A stretch of 64,000 bases of DNA from Anaeramoeba flamelloides (Eukaryota; Metamonada; Anaeramoebidae), in assembly GCA_027625915.1 (NCBI GenBank), contig JANTQA010000057.1:6448001-6512000 (forward strand), in the 5' to 3' direction. The first letter of the stretch is position 1. Every line of letters starts with the position of its first letter. The position numbers were made by a program, and so were the translations under genes. Below the pieces are notes generated by a model, which saw only the letters and a program-made list of their open reading frames with translations, had not been told where the DNA came from and made no database searches. This document shows positions 45,880 to 58,148 of this stretch, one piece after another.

Positions 45880-46447
45880 AATGAGAGCTTTGAAAGAAGT
45901 TATTTTGACTCCATTGTTGAGTTTATTTTGTTGAAACAATCGATTAAGTGTTTCCAAGGACTTTTCTACTTTTTTGAAATTATATTCAAGATGTGTGTTT
46001 TTTTCTAACCAAATCCCAAGATAAAAAAATATCTTTTAATTCTTTTTTTATATTTGGGTTTTTTTTATTATGTGGGTTCATCCCGAATCTTTTTATTATT
46101 TCAAAAATGCTTTCTAAATTAATTTTTAGAGAGATTAATGGCCCTTTCATAATAAGAATAAGATCATCTGCATATATTTGAACATGAACAGCTAAAGTTT
46201 TTAACTTTTCTAGTAGGAAATGAGATATAAATGCGAAGAGAATTGGTGACAAGGGATCTCCTTGATAAACTTCAATTCCTTCTTTTTTGTAATATCTCAA
46301 GAGCCAATTTTTAATTGTTTCATTTTTGATAAATTTTTTAATAGATTGATATATTAACGAGTGTTGTATAGAGTCAAAACATTTTTGTATGTCTATAGTA
46401 ACTATAAAGTATTCTGTATTTTTATTTTTATTTTTTATTGTTTTAAA
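45880..46447 (-). pseudogene. LINE reverse transcriptase (3' half)
   Basis: The minus strand encodes RT motif A (VTIDIQKCFDSIQHS, near 46400), motif B (QGDPLSPILFAF, near 46240) and the catalytic motif C (IYADDLILI, near 46165), then the thumb-side LGIWLEKNTHLEYN. One frame change occurs in the T run of about 46023-46029. The first catalytic Asp of motif A and the ADD pair are present, but the domain lacks its N-terminal part because of truncation at 46447. Confidence 0.8.
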
Positions 46448-46719
46448 TTTTCAAAAAATCTTATAATCAACGATTTTAATTTCCTAAAGAAATTGAGAAT
46501 TTTGCACGAGACGTTCCAATGAATGGGTCCCAACAAATTTTTTAACATTTTTTTTTTTTATGAAATTTATGGTTTGTTCAGGGGTTTCTTTTATAATTAT
46601 GGACTCTTATAAGAAGTTTATTATTTCTGGTATTTCTAAACGATCTTTGTTTGGTTAATTGTTGAAAATAAAGTGACTTTTTCATTTTTGGCTGGTACCT
46701 TTGAGTGAAATGGAGTTTA

Positions 46720-48714
46720 TTTTTAAATATTTTATTTATTACTTTAATAGACTTTTTTCCAAATTCCTTTTTAAAAGTTATTTGGGCCATTCAGTTCCTT
46801 CGATTCATTAATTGTATTTGATTTCTTCTCAGATTTTACTTTTTTTAGGATTTTGGAAGAGTTAAAAGGAATAAAAAAGCTCTAAAAGAATTACTAAATT
46901 TGTTCCTATATTAAATCTTGAACCAAATTTAAATAAAAAAAACTTCAACTTAAGCAACTGTAATGAACTGATGACAACTAAAGCCATTGGACACCAATCC
47001 AAAGTGAACTGAATTGAACTTTCTGTACAATCTATTGGATAGTTAATTGGACTGATTGAATGCTGTTGAGCCGGTATCTTTTCCTGGGATTTTACCAAAA
47101 AAATGATTTTTCAGATTTGCTAAAAAAAAATGCAAAAAAAGGATAAATTTTCAAAAAAATCAAAGAAAATCAAAAGACAATTACGAAAATAAATTTCTAT
47201 TCTTGAATACCCTGCACTTTATCAGTGCAACTGATCTATCAATTATAATTTAAACTTAATTAAGTAACATATTAATTTAATTTATAAGAGTTAAAACATT
47301 TCAAACTCTTTATAAAAAAAATTATTGTTGTGATCCAGAAAACAAATTTTTGGCAGAAATAAAACAATCACAAGCCCATTCAACACTCTGCCAATCAAAA
47401 AAACTTTTAAATTAAAGGATTAGTATTTTTTAAAAATAAAATGAAAACTTGTTATCTTATAAAGTTTTTTTTTTATATTTGTGTTTTGGATTTATGAAAT
47501 ACATGAGTTTATTTTCCTTTAATTAATTTATTGATTTGAGTCTCTTTTTTGACATACAAAAATTGTATGTTTCCAATATAAAAAGAAAAAATGTAACCTA
47601 TTATTTTGTTTAAGGATTAAGTTAATTCTTGAAAATAGGAAAACAGATTTTTCGGTTTATACTGGAAAGTATTGATCTTGAAAAAAAAGCAAATTTTATA
47701 TTTTGTTTATATTTCTTAGATTATTCGAATTTCACTTTAAATCTTAGCCAATAAAACTAATACATGTAAAAGTGTTGAAATAAATATAAAATTGGATAAA
47801 ATTTTACTGTCAGTTTATCAATAAAATTCAAATCTAATCCCTAAAAAATTTTTTTCTAAAATGTTTTCAAAAAGTCGTTTTCAGTTTTCAAAAAAACAAA
47901 AAAAAATTACAAAAATTACAAAAATATTTTTGAAGAAATGTCATAAGGAAAATCAAGAATTCTTTTAACAATTTAAATCATTTTTGTAAGAAAATAATTT
48001 GATTTTGAATTTTTAGGATAAAATTACTTGATTCCTAAATGCCTTGAAGAAAATTTTTACATTCAAAAATCTAAATTTCATCTTAAAACAAAAACAAAAT
48101 TTCTGGGTTAAATTTTAAATTGGTTTTTTAACTTTAATAAATAAAACTATAAACTTCTTATAACAATATGAATATCTTTCAATTGGTAGAATAAATCAAT
48201 TTTTTGATTAACCAAAAGAATTATGTCAAAAACCAATAAAACACGATTACTTAATATTAATAATAATCTTGATTATTTGTTATGTAATAAAAATAAAAAT
48301 GAAATAAACACGGTAAAAACTTCTTATACTATTCGAAATATATTGATTTTAATATTTTTCTTTTTCAAAAAAAATGAGAAACAATAATTTGATCTCACTG
48401 AAAAAATATATTCTTGTATAGGCTTCTTAGTCGATCAGAAAATTTCAGTATTAGACATATACAAAAGTTGTAAGTAGAGAATACCACCAATAACATATTT
48501 TATAATTTTGTCCTGTTGCCATTAAAAAATGAATCCAAAGTATTTAATTTGTTTATTATTTTTGACTGTCTTTTATTTGGAACTTTTCTTTTGCTTTTTC
48601 TTGTCTTTATTTAAAAATAATTTTTTTTCTTGTCATTTTTTAAAGAAAAGATATCCTTTGAGTTATAATCTTTCTTACATTATAGCTAGTATAAAAAACC
48701 CTGAATAAATTAAG
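46720..48714. other. non-coding stretch
   Basis: No supportable gene. A 78-codon minus frame at 46862-47098 has somewhat less biased composition (TLDWCPMALVVISS) but no recognisable family or splice context. The rest is AT-rich with no repeats I could match elsewhere. Confidence 0.5.
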
Positions 48715-48905
48715 GGTTTCTGAAAGTGTTGTAGAGTGCCTAGGTTTTCCGGAATTCAAAAGTATTGAGAAAAATCTCTGATTTTACTCAATTCTTTAAA
48801 ATTCTGGAAGAGCTAACTGAGGTTTTTTTTAATTTGATAATAAACCGAAAATTTATTGAAATTTTGGTTTATTTCTCTAATTAAAAAAAAACTAACGGCA
48901 AAAGT
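48715..48905. repeat. D-family repeat fragment
   Basis: Contains GTAGAGTGCCTAGGTTTTCC, GAATTCAAAAGTATTGAG and an inverted pair AATTTGATAATAAACCGAAA / TTTCGGTT-type module. A short member of the D family. Confidence 0.6.
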
Positions 48906-49131
48906 GAGGTTATTTTGTTGAATTACCTCTCTCCAATTAATCAAAAAAAAAAAAAAAAAGAAATAAGTGGATTTAAGTTAAAAATAGAAATTTTACTATT
49001 TAAGATTAATTTATGAGATAACAAAAAAAGAAAAGTAAAGAATTGATAAAAAAAAAAAATATCACAAAGTAAATTAAAGAATGGATAAAAAAAAAAATTT
49101 CAAAAAAAAGTAAAGTAGAGATACAATAACA

Positions 49132-49215
49132 TATATTCATACATATCTATATATCTATCTATATCTATATCTATATATATTTAGATATTTATATATATAT
49201 TTATATATATCTATC
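49132..49215. repeat. TATC/TATA microsatellite
   Basis: Interrupted CTATAT and TATATATATT units just downstream of the USP gene's 3' end. Confidence 0.8.
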
Positions 49216-49250
49216 TAAAAGAATGAAATAAAATTTTCATAACTTGTAGT

Positions 49251-52200
49251 TTATAATTTTTTAATAATTTGTAAGAATTCAATTATTTGATCTTGATAAG
49301 TAATTTGAAAAATTTTCATTACATTGAAATAATTTATAAATAATTGATCATCAATTTGAATGTTCTCAATTTGAGACTTGATATTAAATTGTTTCACATA
49401 TTCATCAACATCGAAAGTGGTATCTTTATCCATTATCATAGAAATTTCATCAATATTTTCCTTTAAAAATTGAAAGTTATTATTATTATTAATTATTTGA
49501 TTATAAATATTTTTACAAATTGACCAATTGTCTTTGAAATATGCAAATTCAAGGGATTTCGTATCGAAGCATTCTAAAGTTATTGATGCCAAAATTTTCC
49601 AGTTTAATAATTCTTCTTTGATTACATTTAATGAATCTTTTGATGACTGCAAAAGGTTTAAAATGGATTGTACCAAAGCAAAGAAAAGAAAATGTTTCAT
49701 TTGTAGAAAATTTGATGAAGAGCAATTTATTTGCTTAGCGTGTTTGGTTAAGCTATAGAATAAATATAGCCCGTTAAATTCATTTTTACAAAATATACTG
49801 ATTATTTCGAGAAAATGGAAATTCAATATTCTCAAATCGTGGAATTGATTCAAATCAACCATTGATCGAGTTAAAAATAATTCTTTTATTTGATTAGTTA
49901 ATAATTTTTGTTGCAAATTTAAGATATTTTGTTTATAAATCTCTGTAAAGCATTCAACGGCCAATATTGCTCTCAAATTTTGTTCTTCAAATAATTTTGA
50001 ACCTAGAAAATATACCAACGAAAAATCCATTTCTGAAAATTTTTGTATAATTGTTTTTTTCCTCGTTTCAAATTCATTTTTAAATTGGATCAAATTCTTA
50101 CGAACTTTGTTTTTATCATACTCTTCCTTTTCCCAATTAATTTCAAATCTTGAATATTCTACGATCGGCTCCTTTTCAACGATTTTGTCAAGCTCTTCCT
50201 CCCGTGATTGGATGTTTTCATATTGCAATGAATTCCCCTCTCGGTATCTTTTCCTTCCTTCGCTCTTTGGATCTCTTCGGAAACGTTGGTTGTATTGTTG
50301 GATTTCATTCGAAAGTTCATTGTTTTGATTTCCAATCTCAATTAATTTGTCCTTTGGGATTAATGGTTCTAACAATCTTTTGATCTCGATTTTATTATAA
50401 TAATTCTCTTGATTTTTGTTTTTGTTTTCGTTTTCCTTTTCACAATTGCAGATTGTTTTTTCTCGAATATAAAAGGCATTCTTTGCATATGCGACAGAGG
50501 TAGTGTAAATGGGTGATTCGTTTTGAAGTGGGCTAATGTTATTATATATCTTTTCAAATGGTATGTTATCAAGAATAATTTCGTTTTCAATTTTAATCCA
50601 TGCACTTCTTTGGAAATCTTTAATATAAGCCCAATGCGAAAATGATGGCACAACCGTTTCAGGGGCAATGCATCTTTCAATAATAATTGCCCCAAGTAGA
50701 TATTTTTCATTTGATTGCTTTGGTAAAATAAATTCCTTTAATGAATTTTTTTGATTCATCAATTGCTTTTCTAAATCTTCTTTCTTTTCTAATGCCTCCC
50801 TTTCTAATATATTCATAAACGGCAATACATCTTGAAGTAGAGATTTTCTTTTCTTTTCTTGTTCCTCTTCCTCTTGTTCTTGTTCTTGTTCTTGTTCTTG
50901 TTCTTCATTTTCCTCTTCTGTTTCAATTTCGTTTTCTTTTTCTTTTTCTTTTTCGTCTTTGTTATTTATTTCATTCCCTTTTTCGTTTTTGTTTTCATTT
51001 TTACTTGTTTCTTGTTCATTTTCATTTTTGTTCTCGTTTTCGTTTTTACTCTCCTTTTTACTTAAATTGTTTAAATAATTTCCTACATAGGAAAGAACTT
51101 TGTCCAAACTTAAAGATGTTTTGTCATATTTTGTTGCATTGTTTAATTGTTTTTCAGTTTCTTTTAAATCTTTATTCAATTCGTATATTCCTTGGCGTTT
51201 GAGTTTAATTTCTTCAATATTGCATTCAAGATAATTATCAAAAGATAGTTCAAAAGGAAGTTCAAATATGTTATTCATCATATTTGGAAGATTAAAAATT
51301 AAAAAATTTGGTGGATCTTTCACTAATTTCTCGATTGGGATTTCCTTATTTAGTGCCATTGGGACATTTCCAAGCGTGGTATCTAAAGTGTAATTCAGGC
51401 ATAATTGGTTATGCAATTGGGATACTTGCTTTTCTATTGGTGTCTTTGTAAGATAACTATACAATAATAAGGCTTGTTTCATTTCTTTTATTAGTTTCCG
51501 ATGAGATAAAATTTTTGTTTCAGATAGATTAGCTTTGTTGTTTTTCTTTTCCATTTCTTCTTTCATTTCTTTAACATCTTTCATTTCGATTTCGATTTCA
51601 ATTTCAATTTCTATTTCTTTTTCTTTTTCTTTTTCTTTTTCTTTTTCTTTTTCTTTTTCTTTTTCTTTTTCTTTTTCTTGGATTTTTTCTTCTTTTTCAA
51701 TTTTTTGATTTATATCTTGGTAAGATAATTTTGAAATTGTCATTGGTTCAAGTTCGGTGCTTTTATAATCTGACCAATACAATTTTGTTGCAAGACTTTG
51801 TAGCTCAAAAATTAAATTTATAGATTCAAAGTCCTGTTTTCTTTGTTCCTTCAGAACATTTAAATCCTCTTGTTCAATTGTTTGTAAGCTCTCTTGCCAA
51901 TTATTTTCTTGTGGGTAAAACCTAAATAGAAATTCAACAAATGTTGGAATTGATAAATAAGCTTGAAGGTATGCATTTAAATAATTGTTTCCATTTCTGA
52001 CACGCTTCAGTGAAACAGGTAAAAATTGGTTTTGCTTTTTTTTTAAATTTGGATCAAATTGGGAATAGTTCGATCGATTTGCAATCCCATTCCCACCACC
52101 AACGATTCCCATATTTGGGTGTGAATTTCCAGTTTGCGGTTCATTAGAGTTTGCGTTTTGAGTTGGTGATTCAACTTATTTTCATGGAATACAAATAGTG

Positions 52201-52521
52201 GTTCAAGAAAAAGTAAGAAAAAAATTAAAAAGCGTTTTTTGTTTGGTAAGGGGAATGAACAGAAGATTTTAAAAAAAAAGATTTGTTTTTTTTTGTTTTG
52301 TTTGTTTTTTTGAATTTGGAAAATATACCTAAACTCATTGATTGAAAATCAGTTGTCTCTGTGGTAGAATTGTTTGAGTTAGGATTATAATTTGTTATTC
52401 GATCATATAAAAATTCTTGTGATATTTGCGGATTTTGATGAACAACTTTCTTCACAATATCAAAATCAAATCCCATCCCAACAAAAAAATTGATTTTTTT
52501 TTCAAGTTCCAATTCACTCAT
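49251..52521 (-). CDS. UBA + USP25/28-like ubiquitin hydrolase homologue, catalytic Cys replaced
   Basis: Two exons on the minus strand, 52521-52329 and 52174-49251, with a 154-bp GTATAT...AG intron in phase 1, giving 1038 residues. Residues about 1-50 form a UBA-like domain (MGFDFDIVKKVV). The USP domain starts near 120: RVRNGNNYLNAYLQAY aligns with the family's NVGNTCYLNSLLQSL, with Asn about 128 at the catalytic Cys. The His box is kept (SFSHWAYI, His about 578) and followed by SAWIKIENEII, close to USP25/28 (GHYWAYI, SRWMKYND). Between the boxes are long Lys/Glu runs and a Gln/Glu run, insertions typical of this genome. The C-terminal 300 residues look helical, like the USP25/28 C-terminal domain. 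With Cys lost it is probably a ubiquitin-binding pseudo-enzyme rather than a protease. The start is the first ATG before the UBA domain. Confidence 0.85.
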
Positions 52522-52734
52522 TTTAATTTTACAAGTGTGGTGCCTTTTCTTTTCTTGTTCAAAACTGAAAAATAGATAAGATTCAAAATTTAAAAAAAAT
52601 GATTTTGAAAATTAAGGTTGAACTTCCATAATCATAATTTGAGACAAATTTGTGAAATTACACTAAAGTTTGAATATTTTTTCCTTGAAAGAAATAATGT
52701 GATAAATTCCAAATATTTTGAAATAATTAAAAGA

Positions 52735-53015
52735 TCTTGTATAAAATGTCCAGATGTTTGGAGATGATTTGAGTTTGATAACAAAAGTACCAAATCTCAG
52801 AAATTGATGAAAAAATTAATAATAATATATAAAATTATTCAAGAATTTGGAATGAATCAAAATATTGATAAAACTTTAAAATGAAACCAGTTATCTGAAA
52901 TAAAATTTTTAGGTATTTTGATTGAAAAAGAAAAATATTTACAAAAAAATTTTGAAATTAAAAGAATCACAAAAAATATTTGAAAAAAAATGAGTACCAG
53001 ATTAAATACTTTTAA
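52735..53015 (+). pseudogene. decayed LINE reverse transcriptase remnant
   Basis: Plus-strand text shows FEFDNKSTKSQKLMKKL, EFGMNQNIDKT and EIKFLGILIEKEKYLQ, in one frame broken by stops. This order (FxxD-like, then GMxxNxxKT, then KFLGI) is the palm-to-thumb part of a LINE RT. It differs enough from the RT at 45880-46447 to be another lineage or an old copy. It ends where the foldback at 53016 begins. Confidence 0.45.
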
Positions 53016-54115
53016 GTTTTATAATCCCTGAAATTTGAAAAATGATTTTCTGATGTGAGGAGGTAAGTGACTTGTTAATTTGATTCTATCTGATTGTTGT
53101 TGTGTTTGTTCATGAATTTTAATGGTTGTTCAAAATGGCAATTTTTGATAATTTATTTAAACTAAAATTCAAAATTTTCCACAGAGCTAAAATGTTCCAA
53201 ACAATCACAATAATACAATTTCATTGAAATTGGAGATAATTTTGATTTTTGTAAAATATGGAAAATCATTTTTTCATCTTTTAGTTTTTGTTTTCATTTC
53301 ATTGTTTGAATTACGTAATTTGCTTGGTTGGATCAAATTTTTTTTCAACAATTGATATTATGTTAAAGTTGAGTTTTTTCAAAGAGAAGAACTCAAATAA
53401 AATTAGTTGGTAGTATCTAACCATTTGATCGATCAATATTCCTAATAGAATTTCAACAAATTTACAAATGTATTTTTTTTTATTTTGCTCTCTCCAAAAT
53501 TTTTGATATACCCATGATTTATTTGTATTGATAATTATTTATTTATTGTTTTGTGAGTATTGTAATTTATAAACAAGTGTTAACATTTCAATTAGTGAAT
53601 GGTTCTAATTTGGTAAATCTTCTTGAATTAATTAAATAAGTTTTTCTTTCACAAATCGAATTTTGATGTGTTAAAAATTTTGAATTGGGGTTTATTTTTT
53701 CTAAAAAAAGAAAATTGAAGAGTACAAGATAATATATATGTAGGTTAAGTATCGAAAAAATGTGATTTGTAATTTTTGATTGGATTTTTTTATTTATTTT
53801 CGTTTTTATTTGGAGCTTTTGAAAAAATTTTTTGTAATTAGGTGTTTGTCAAAAAAGTAAATCAAGATTCTTTTCTACAACCGAAAATTTATATTTATTC
53901 TTAAATAGCTACCGATTTATAAATCTTACACTCTTCAATTCTGATTTCTGAAACAAAAAGTTTAATTATCAAAAATTGTCATTTTGAACAACCATTAAAA
54001 TTCATAAACAAACACAACAACGATCAGATAGAATCAAATAAAGAAGTCACTTACCTCCTCACATAGGAGAAACGTTTTTCAAATTTTAGGGATTGTAAAC
54101 CTTAAAGAGAAAAAC
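53016..54115. mobile_element. 1.1-kb foldback element
   Basis: Arms of about 135 bp (53016-53150 and 53965-54110) are inverted copies: GAGGAGGTAAGTGACTTG... pairs with AAGTCACTTACCTCCTC, and TTCATGAATTTTAATGGTTG with its complement. The middle has no gene. It lies directly upstream in plus coordinates of tRNA-Leu. Confidence 0.7.
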
Positions 54116-54154
54116 AAACGAAATAAAAAAATATGTTCGAAGAAAAAAAAATAA

Positions 54155-54235
54155 TGCATAGTACAGGACTCGAACCTGTGCGGATTACTCCATTGGGACT
54201 TGAATCCAACGCCTTAACCACTCGGCCAACTATGC
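54155..54235 (-). tRNA. tRNA-Leu (anticodon CAA)
   Basis: 81 nt on the minus strand. Acceptor GCATAGT pairs with ACTATGC, discriminator A. The D arm holds the A box TGGCCGAGTGG. The anticodon loop TTCAAGT gives CAA (plus-strand TTG at 54200-54202). The long variable arm pairs GGA with TCC, as expected for a class II tRNA. The T arm ACAGG-TTCGAGT-CCTGT is perfect. A T-rich run just after the 3' end (minus strand) can stop Pol III. No intron, though many eukaryotic tRNA-Leu(CAA) genes have one. The last anticodon-stem pair is A31-C39, a mismatch. Looks functional. Confidence 0.93.
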
Positions 54236-54464
54236 ACATGTAAAAAATGCTTTTTATTATTAAGAAATGAGTTAAAGTAATAACTTCAAATCTGATTCAT
54301 TTGACAAAACAAAAAATTTTTTTACTATTAATCTCATATTGAAACTTTCCAAATATCTTGCAACATATCAATATTAAACAACAGTAACAACAAAAGAAAT
54401 CCCAAAATAACTTCAACATACGTCAAATATCACAACAACAAAAAATATATACAATCTTATCAAG

Positions 54465-55310
54465 TCTACCATAAAATTTTAAATAAAACAAAATTGAGCT
54501 TTCTCTTATTATTTAGTATTTTCAAAAAATTGGGAAATAAGAGATATTATTCATAAAAAAATTTCAATAAATGAGCTATTATTCAAATTTTAGGAAAATT
54601 ATAAATTCAAGATCCCATTAAAACTTAAAAATTATCAGTCCAACAGATCAAAAAAAAAATCAATATTTTCTGATCTTTAAAAATTTACTTTTTTTGAACA
54701 ACATTTTTACAAGTGCTTCAGTGGATCTTCAAAAATTTTTTTTATTGTTTGTTCCCAAAATTTGAATAATAGCTCATTTATTGAAATTTTTTTTTGAATA
54801 ATAACTCTTATTTCCAAATTTTTTGAAAATGGAAAATAAAAATAGAAAACTCAATTTTATTTTATTTAAAGTCTTTCCAAGTCTACGATAAAATTTTAAA
54901 TAAAACAGATTTGATTTTTCTATTCTTATTTTCTATTTTCAAAAAATTTGGAAATAAGAGTTATTATTCAAAAAAAAATTTCAATAAATGAGCTATTATT
55001 CAAATTTTGGGAACAAACAATAAAAAAAATTTTTGAAGATTAATGAAGCACTTGAAAATATTGTTCAAAAAAGGTAAATTTTTAAAGATCAGTCAATATT
55101 GATATTTTTTTGGGCTCTTTTGGAACAATAATTTTTAAGTTTTAATGGGATCTTGAATTTTTTTTTTGAAGTCTCAAAAATTTGAATAATAGCTCATTTA
55201 TTGAAATTTTTTTTTGAATAATAACTCTTATTTCCAAATTTTTTGAAAATAGAAAATAAGAATAGAAAAATCAATTGTGTTTTATTTAAAATTTTATGGT
55301 AGCCTTGGAA
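54465..55310. repeat. two tandem foldback units
   Basis: Two units of about 415 bp in a row (54465-54885 and 54886-55310). Each has inverted arms of about 180 bp beginning CTACCATAAAATTTTAAATA or CTACGATAAAATTTTAAATA and containing TTTCAATAAATGAGCTATTA. The four arms are near copies of one another, so the whole block can pair in several ways. No coding. Confidence 0.75.
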
Positions 55311-55426
55311 CGGCTGTATAATTTTATTGTAGCCTTCGAACTGCTGTAAAATTCAAATTAGAATAACTATCAATCTGTTTCTAAATTTAGAGAATTAATT
55401 AACATTTAATGGTCAAATAATTCTAT

Positions 55427-55770
55427 ATTTCTTATAAAATAAAACTTAACCAAGAAATAATGATCAAGAACACAAATTCCAATCAACTTTTTGAAATTTT
55501 TTCTCTTTGTTTATGAAAGAAAGAAAAACCGAAGTAAAATAATTTTCCTTTTGAATTCAAATAACCAAAACCAAATAATAATTTGTCTATTTTTTATATT
55601 ACCAAATAAAGAAGAAACAAATAATGAAAAAAATAACAGAGTATACCAATAGAATTTGATAGAGTTATTTTTAAGGTACTTAAACATAAAAAAAAAAAAA
55701 CAAGTAAATCTAATAGCAAATTCAAACATAATAAAAAACACATCTTGAAATTGAAAAACAAAGTGAAAAT
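55427..55770. repeat. duplicated segment P, copy 1
   Basis: About 340 bp nearly identical to 62449-62785 in the same direction (AAAACTTAACCAAGAAATA ... ACACATCTTGAAATTGAAAA). Internal minus-strand frames exist in both copies but show no constraint that I can see. Confidence 0.85.
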
Positions 55771-56275
55771 CTGATTTCTACAAACAACAAACTTACTTTT
55801 AATGCTCTTTTTGAGTGACTACATTATTTTTTTTTTAAAGTTTGATCCATTTTTTACTAATTTTACAGTGATCAAAATAATGCGTTCACAAAGATGATAA
55901 TCCGTGTTTCAAAATATTATCCGTGATTTTTTTTCTTCTTGTACCAAGGCAACAGCCAATCTACTACCAAATAGTATACCTAATTTCAAATCAATTTTGA
56001 AAGTAAAGGTCTGGTTATTTTCAGTAAAATTTAAATTATTCATGCAAATAGTTGAAAATTTTTCAAAATATTCTCAATTTTTTTGAATTTTTTTGTTTTT
56101 TTGATCACAATAAAAATATTACTCAAAATTAATTTCATTTTTTAAAAGATAAATTTTTGCAATTTGATCCTTCATTTTTAGAATTTCTTTTTAAATAATA
56201 GATCTTTAAGAAACAAATACCATATTTTTTTAGGGTTTATTATCAGTTCGTTGATTGGTTAATTTATAGTTCTTA

Positions 56276-56976
56276 TAAACTATTTTTCAGTCAAAGGGGC
56301 CCAGTTATAATGAGTAAAATATGTGTATTTCAATAGTTATCATAGATATCTTTGGAAAATTATATTTTGGAAATTTTCAAAATTGAAATCATTTTTTCAC
56401 ATTTTGCTTTTTTTTCTTTATTTCAATTTTTTTTTTTAAAACGTAAATCAGTTGCAAAATTTTTTTTTATTGCAAGATCAATAGTCACTTTATGACAGCG
56501 TGTTATTCTAAGGTTATTGAAACCATGAAAATGATTGTTGACAAATCATATTGATTTCTATTGGAATTCTATTCAAATCTTTGATCCTGATGATTGATTA
56601 ATAAATGTGAAAATTTTCACTTCATTTTGATTTACTTTTTCAAATAGAGACCACAAATACCAACACACTTTGTTTCAGGACTTGCCTTCTGAAAGAAAAG
56701 TCTGGAAAATGAAGTGAAAATTGTTTCCTATTTATTATTCAAATACCAATAGATGGTCAAAACGAACATTTTTGTTTTTCTCAATGTGCAAAAGAATTTG
56801 AGTTTTTCATTTTTTAAGTAAATTTATTGATTAATTAGTTTTCCTACAGACATATATCAACAATTCTTTGATGTGTATTAGTCTACTTAATTCTTATTTG
56901 TTCTTCAAAGGCTAATTATATAAATTAATTGATATTTGAAAAAAAAATTGGGCCCCTTTGACTGAAACAGAGTTTA
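56276..56976. mobile_element. F-family element, complete
   Basis: Ends TATAAACTATTTTTCAGTCA and TGACTGAAACAGAGTTTATA with GGGCCC next to them, flanked by TA. The same terminal repeat as the G family and similar to the pogo-like element at 16737-21538. Interior blocks near the right end match the left 85 bp of the pogo element, and blocks near the left match its right part. A non-autonomous deletion derivative or MITE of about 700 bp. Confidence 0.8.
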
Positions 56977-58148
56977 TAACAAAAAAACACGCTTTTTATT
57001 TTGAAACACACATTAAATTTTTTTGCACATTTTATTTTGACTATAGTAGACAAGTTCAAAATCCAACATAAATTTGTATTATTTAAAAAATATAATTTTT
57101 ACTTTTAAAGAAGAAAGTAATCTTATTTCCAGTAAAGGGGGTGTACCAAAAATACACTTTCAAAAAAAGACCACTAAGTTCTAAATTAACTTTTTATTTA
57201 AAAATCTACTTAATTTCGTAAAAAAATACAATAATTATTTTAAACTTGAAAAGAATATATTTTTTTTTTTTTAAAATAACATTTCAAATTAATTTTTTCT
57301 TTTTATTGAATAAAAAAATACAATAAAAATAACCAAATCAAAAAAAAAAATATTCTCCCAAAATATTTTTTTAATACCTGAAAAATTCAACTTAAAATCA
57401 AAAAGATATACATTTTTATTTGAAGATTTTAATAATGAATAATTAATAACGACTATTTTAATTTTTTTCAGTGGGTCATTAACCTCACAAAGATTAAATG
57501 GTATCAATAGGATTTACATTTATTTCTCTATTTTTGAAAGATTTTCAAATAAATAAAACTAATTTAAATAAATAATTCGATTAAAAAAATAATAGATATT
57601 ATCAAATACCTGATTTTAATACAAGAGTTCCTTTTTTATACTCTTGGTATTTGAAAAAGTATATTGACAAGTCTTTTAAATTTCAAGAAATTGAATAAAT
57701 ATTTGTGAATATAATAAGTGATCAATTATTATACGATCTCCAAAAGATTCAATATCTGATATATTATTATTCTATTTTTAAAATAATATTTAAGATTCAA
57801 GTTTTTTTCTTTATATAGACTCTCTAAAATTAATCAAAGTGAGATCTCAATCAAATATAAAAATTTTTTTATAAATTTTATCTTTTTGGGATTTGATCCA
57901 AAAAATCCAAACAAAAAAGATAAAAGATCTTTTGGCTGGAAATTTCATTGGAAACAATAAACTCTTTTAAAAATGATATCTCATTTCTTTAAAGTTGATA
58001 AATGAAGTTGTAGATATTGGGTTTAATTCTATCCTTGTGTAAAATATCACTCTATTACCTTTGGGATTAAGAATAAATAAGAGTTACTTGTCCCTTAAAG
58101 AAAGTTTAGAAAAGATCAAAAGAAAGTTAAAATTTTTTTTCTCTTTTT
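56977..58148. other. non-coding stretch
   Basis: AT-rich sequence. I see no gene, no repeat matched elsewhere and no splice-site pattern worth calling. A 72-codon minus frame at 57289-57507 starts with a plausible ATG (MIPFNLCEVNDPLKK) but soon becomes hydrophobic low-complexity text. Confidence 0.5.

Larger units (their letters stand above)
45061..46447 (-). mobile_element. LINE (non-LTR retrotransposon), 5' truncated, inserted in G element
   Basis: Flanked by a 12-bp direct duplication AAAAAATCTTAT (about 45051-45062 and 46447-46458). Next to the left copy is a T-rich tract (45066-45079), that is, a poly-A tail on the minus strand. This is the signature of target-primed insertion in minus orientation. 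The coding part is the 3' half of the reverse transcriptase plus the C-terminal domain. The upstream half (endonuclease and N-terminal RT) is missing, the usual 5' truncation. Confidence 0.85.
44749..46719. mobile_element. G-family element split by a LINE
   Basis: The left end TAAACTCTTTTTCAGTCAAA followed by GGGGCCCAG and the right end GAGTGAAATGGAGTTTA are the terminal repeats of the complete G copy at 61056-61626, here in reverse direction. The G sequence runs 44749-45060 and resumes at about 46448-46719, with the LINE between. A 40-base T run lies at 44886-44925. Non-coding apart from the LINE. Confidence 0.8.

Noticed and set aside
46862-47098. 78-codon minus frame with hydrophobic segments
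   Set aside because: No homology recognised, no neighbours in phase, A-rich flanks.
55904-56086. 60-codon plus-strand frame with less biased composition
   Set aside because: No true ATG context, stops just upstream in frame, no family; may be chance or a distant LINE remnant.
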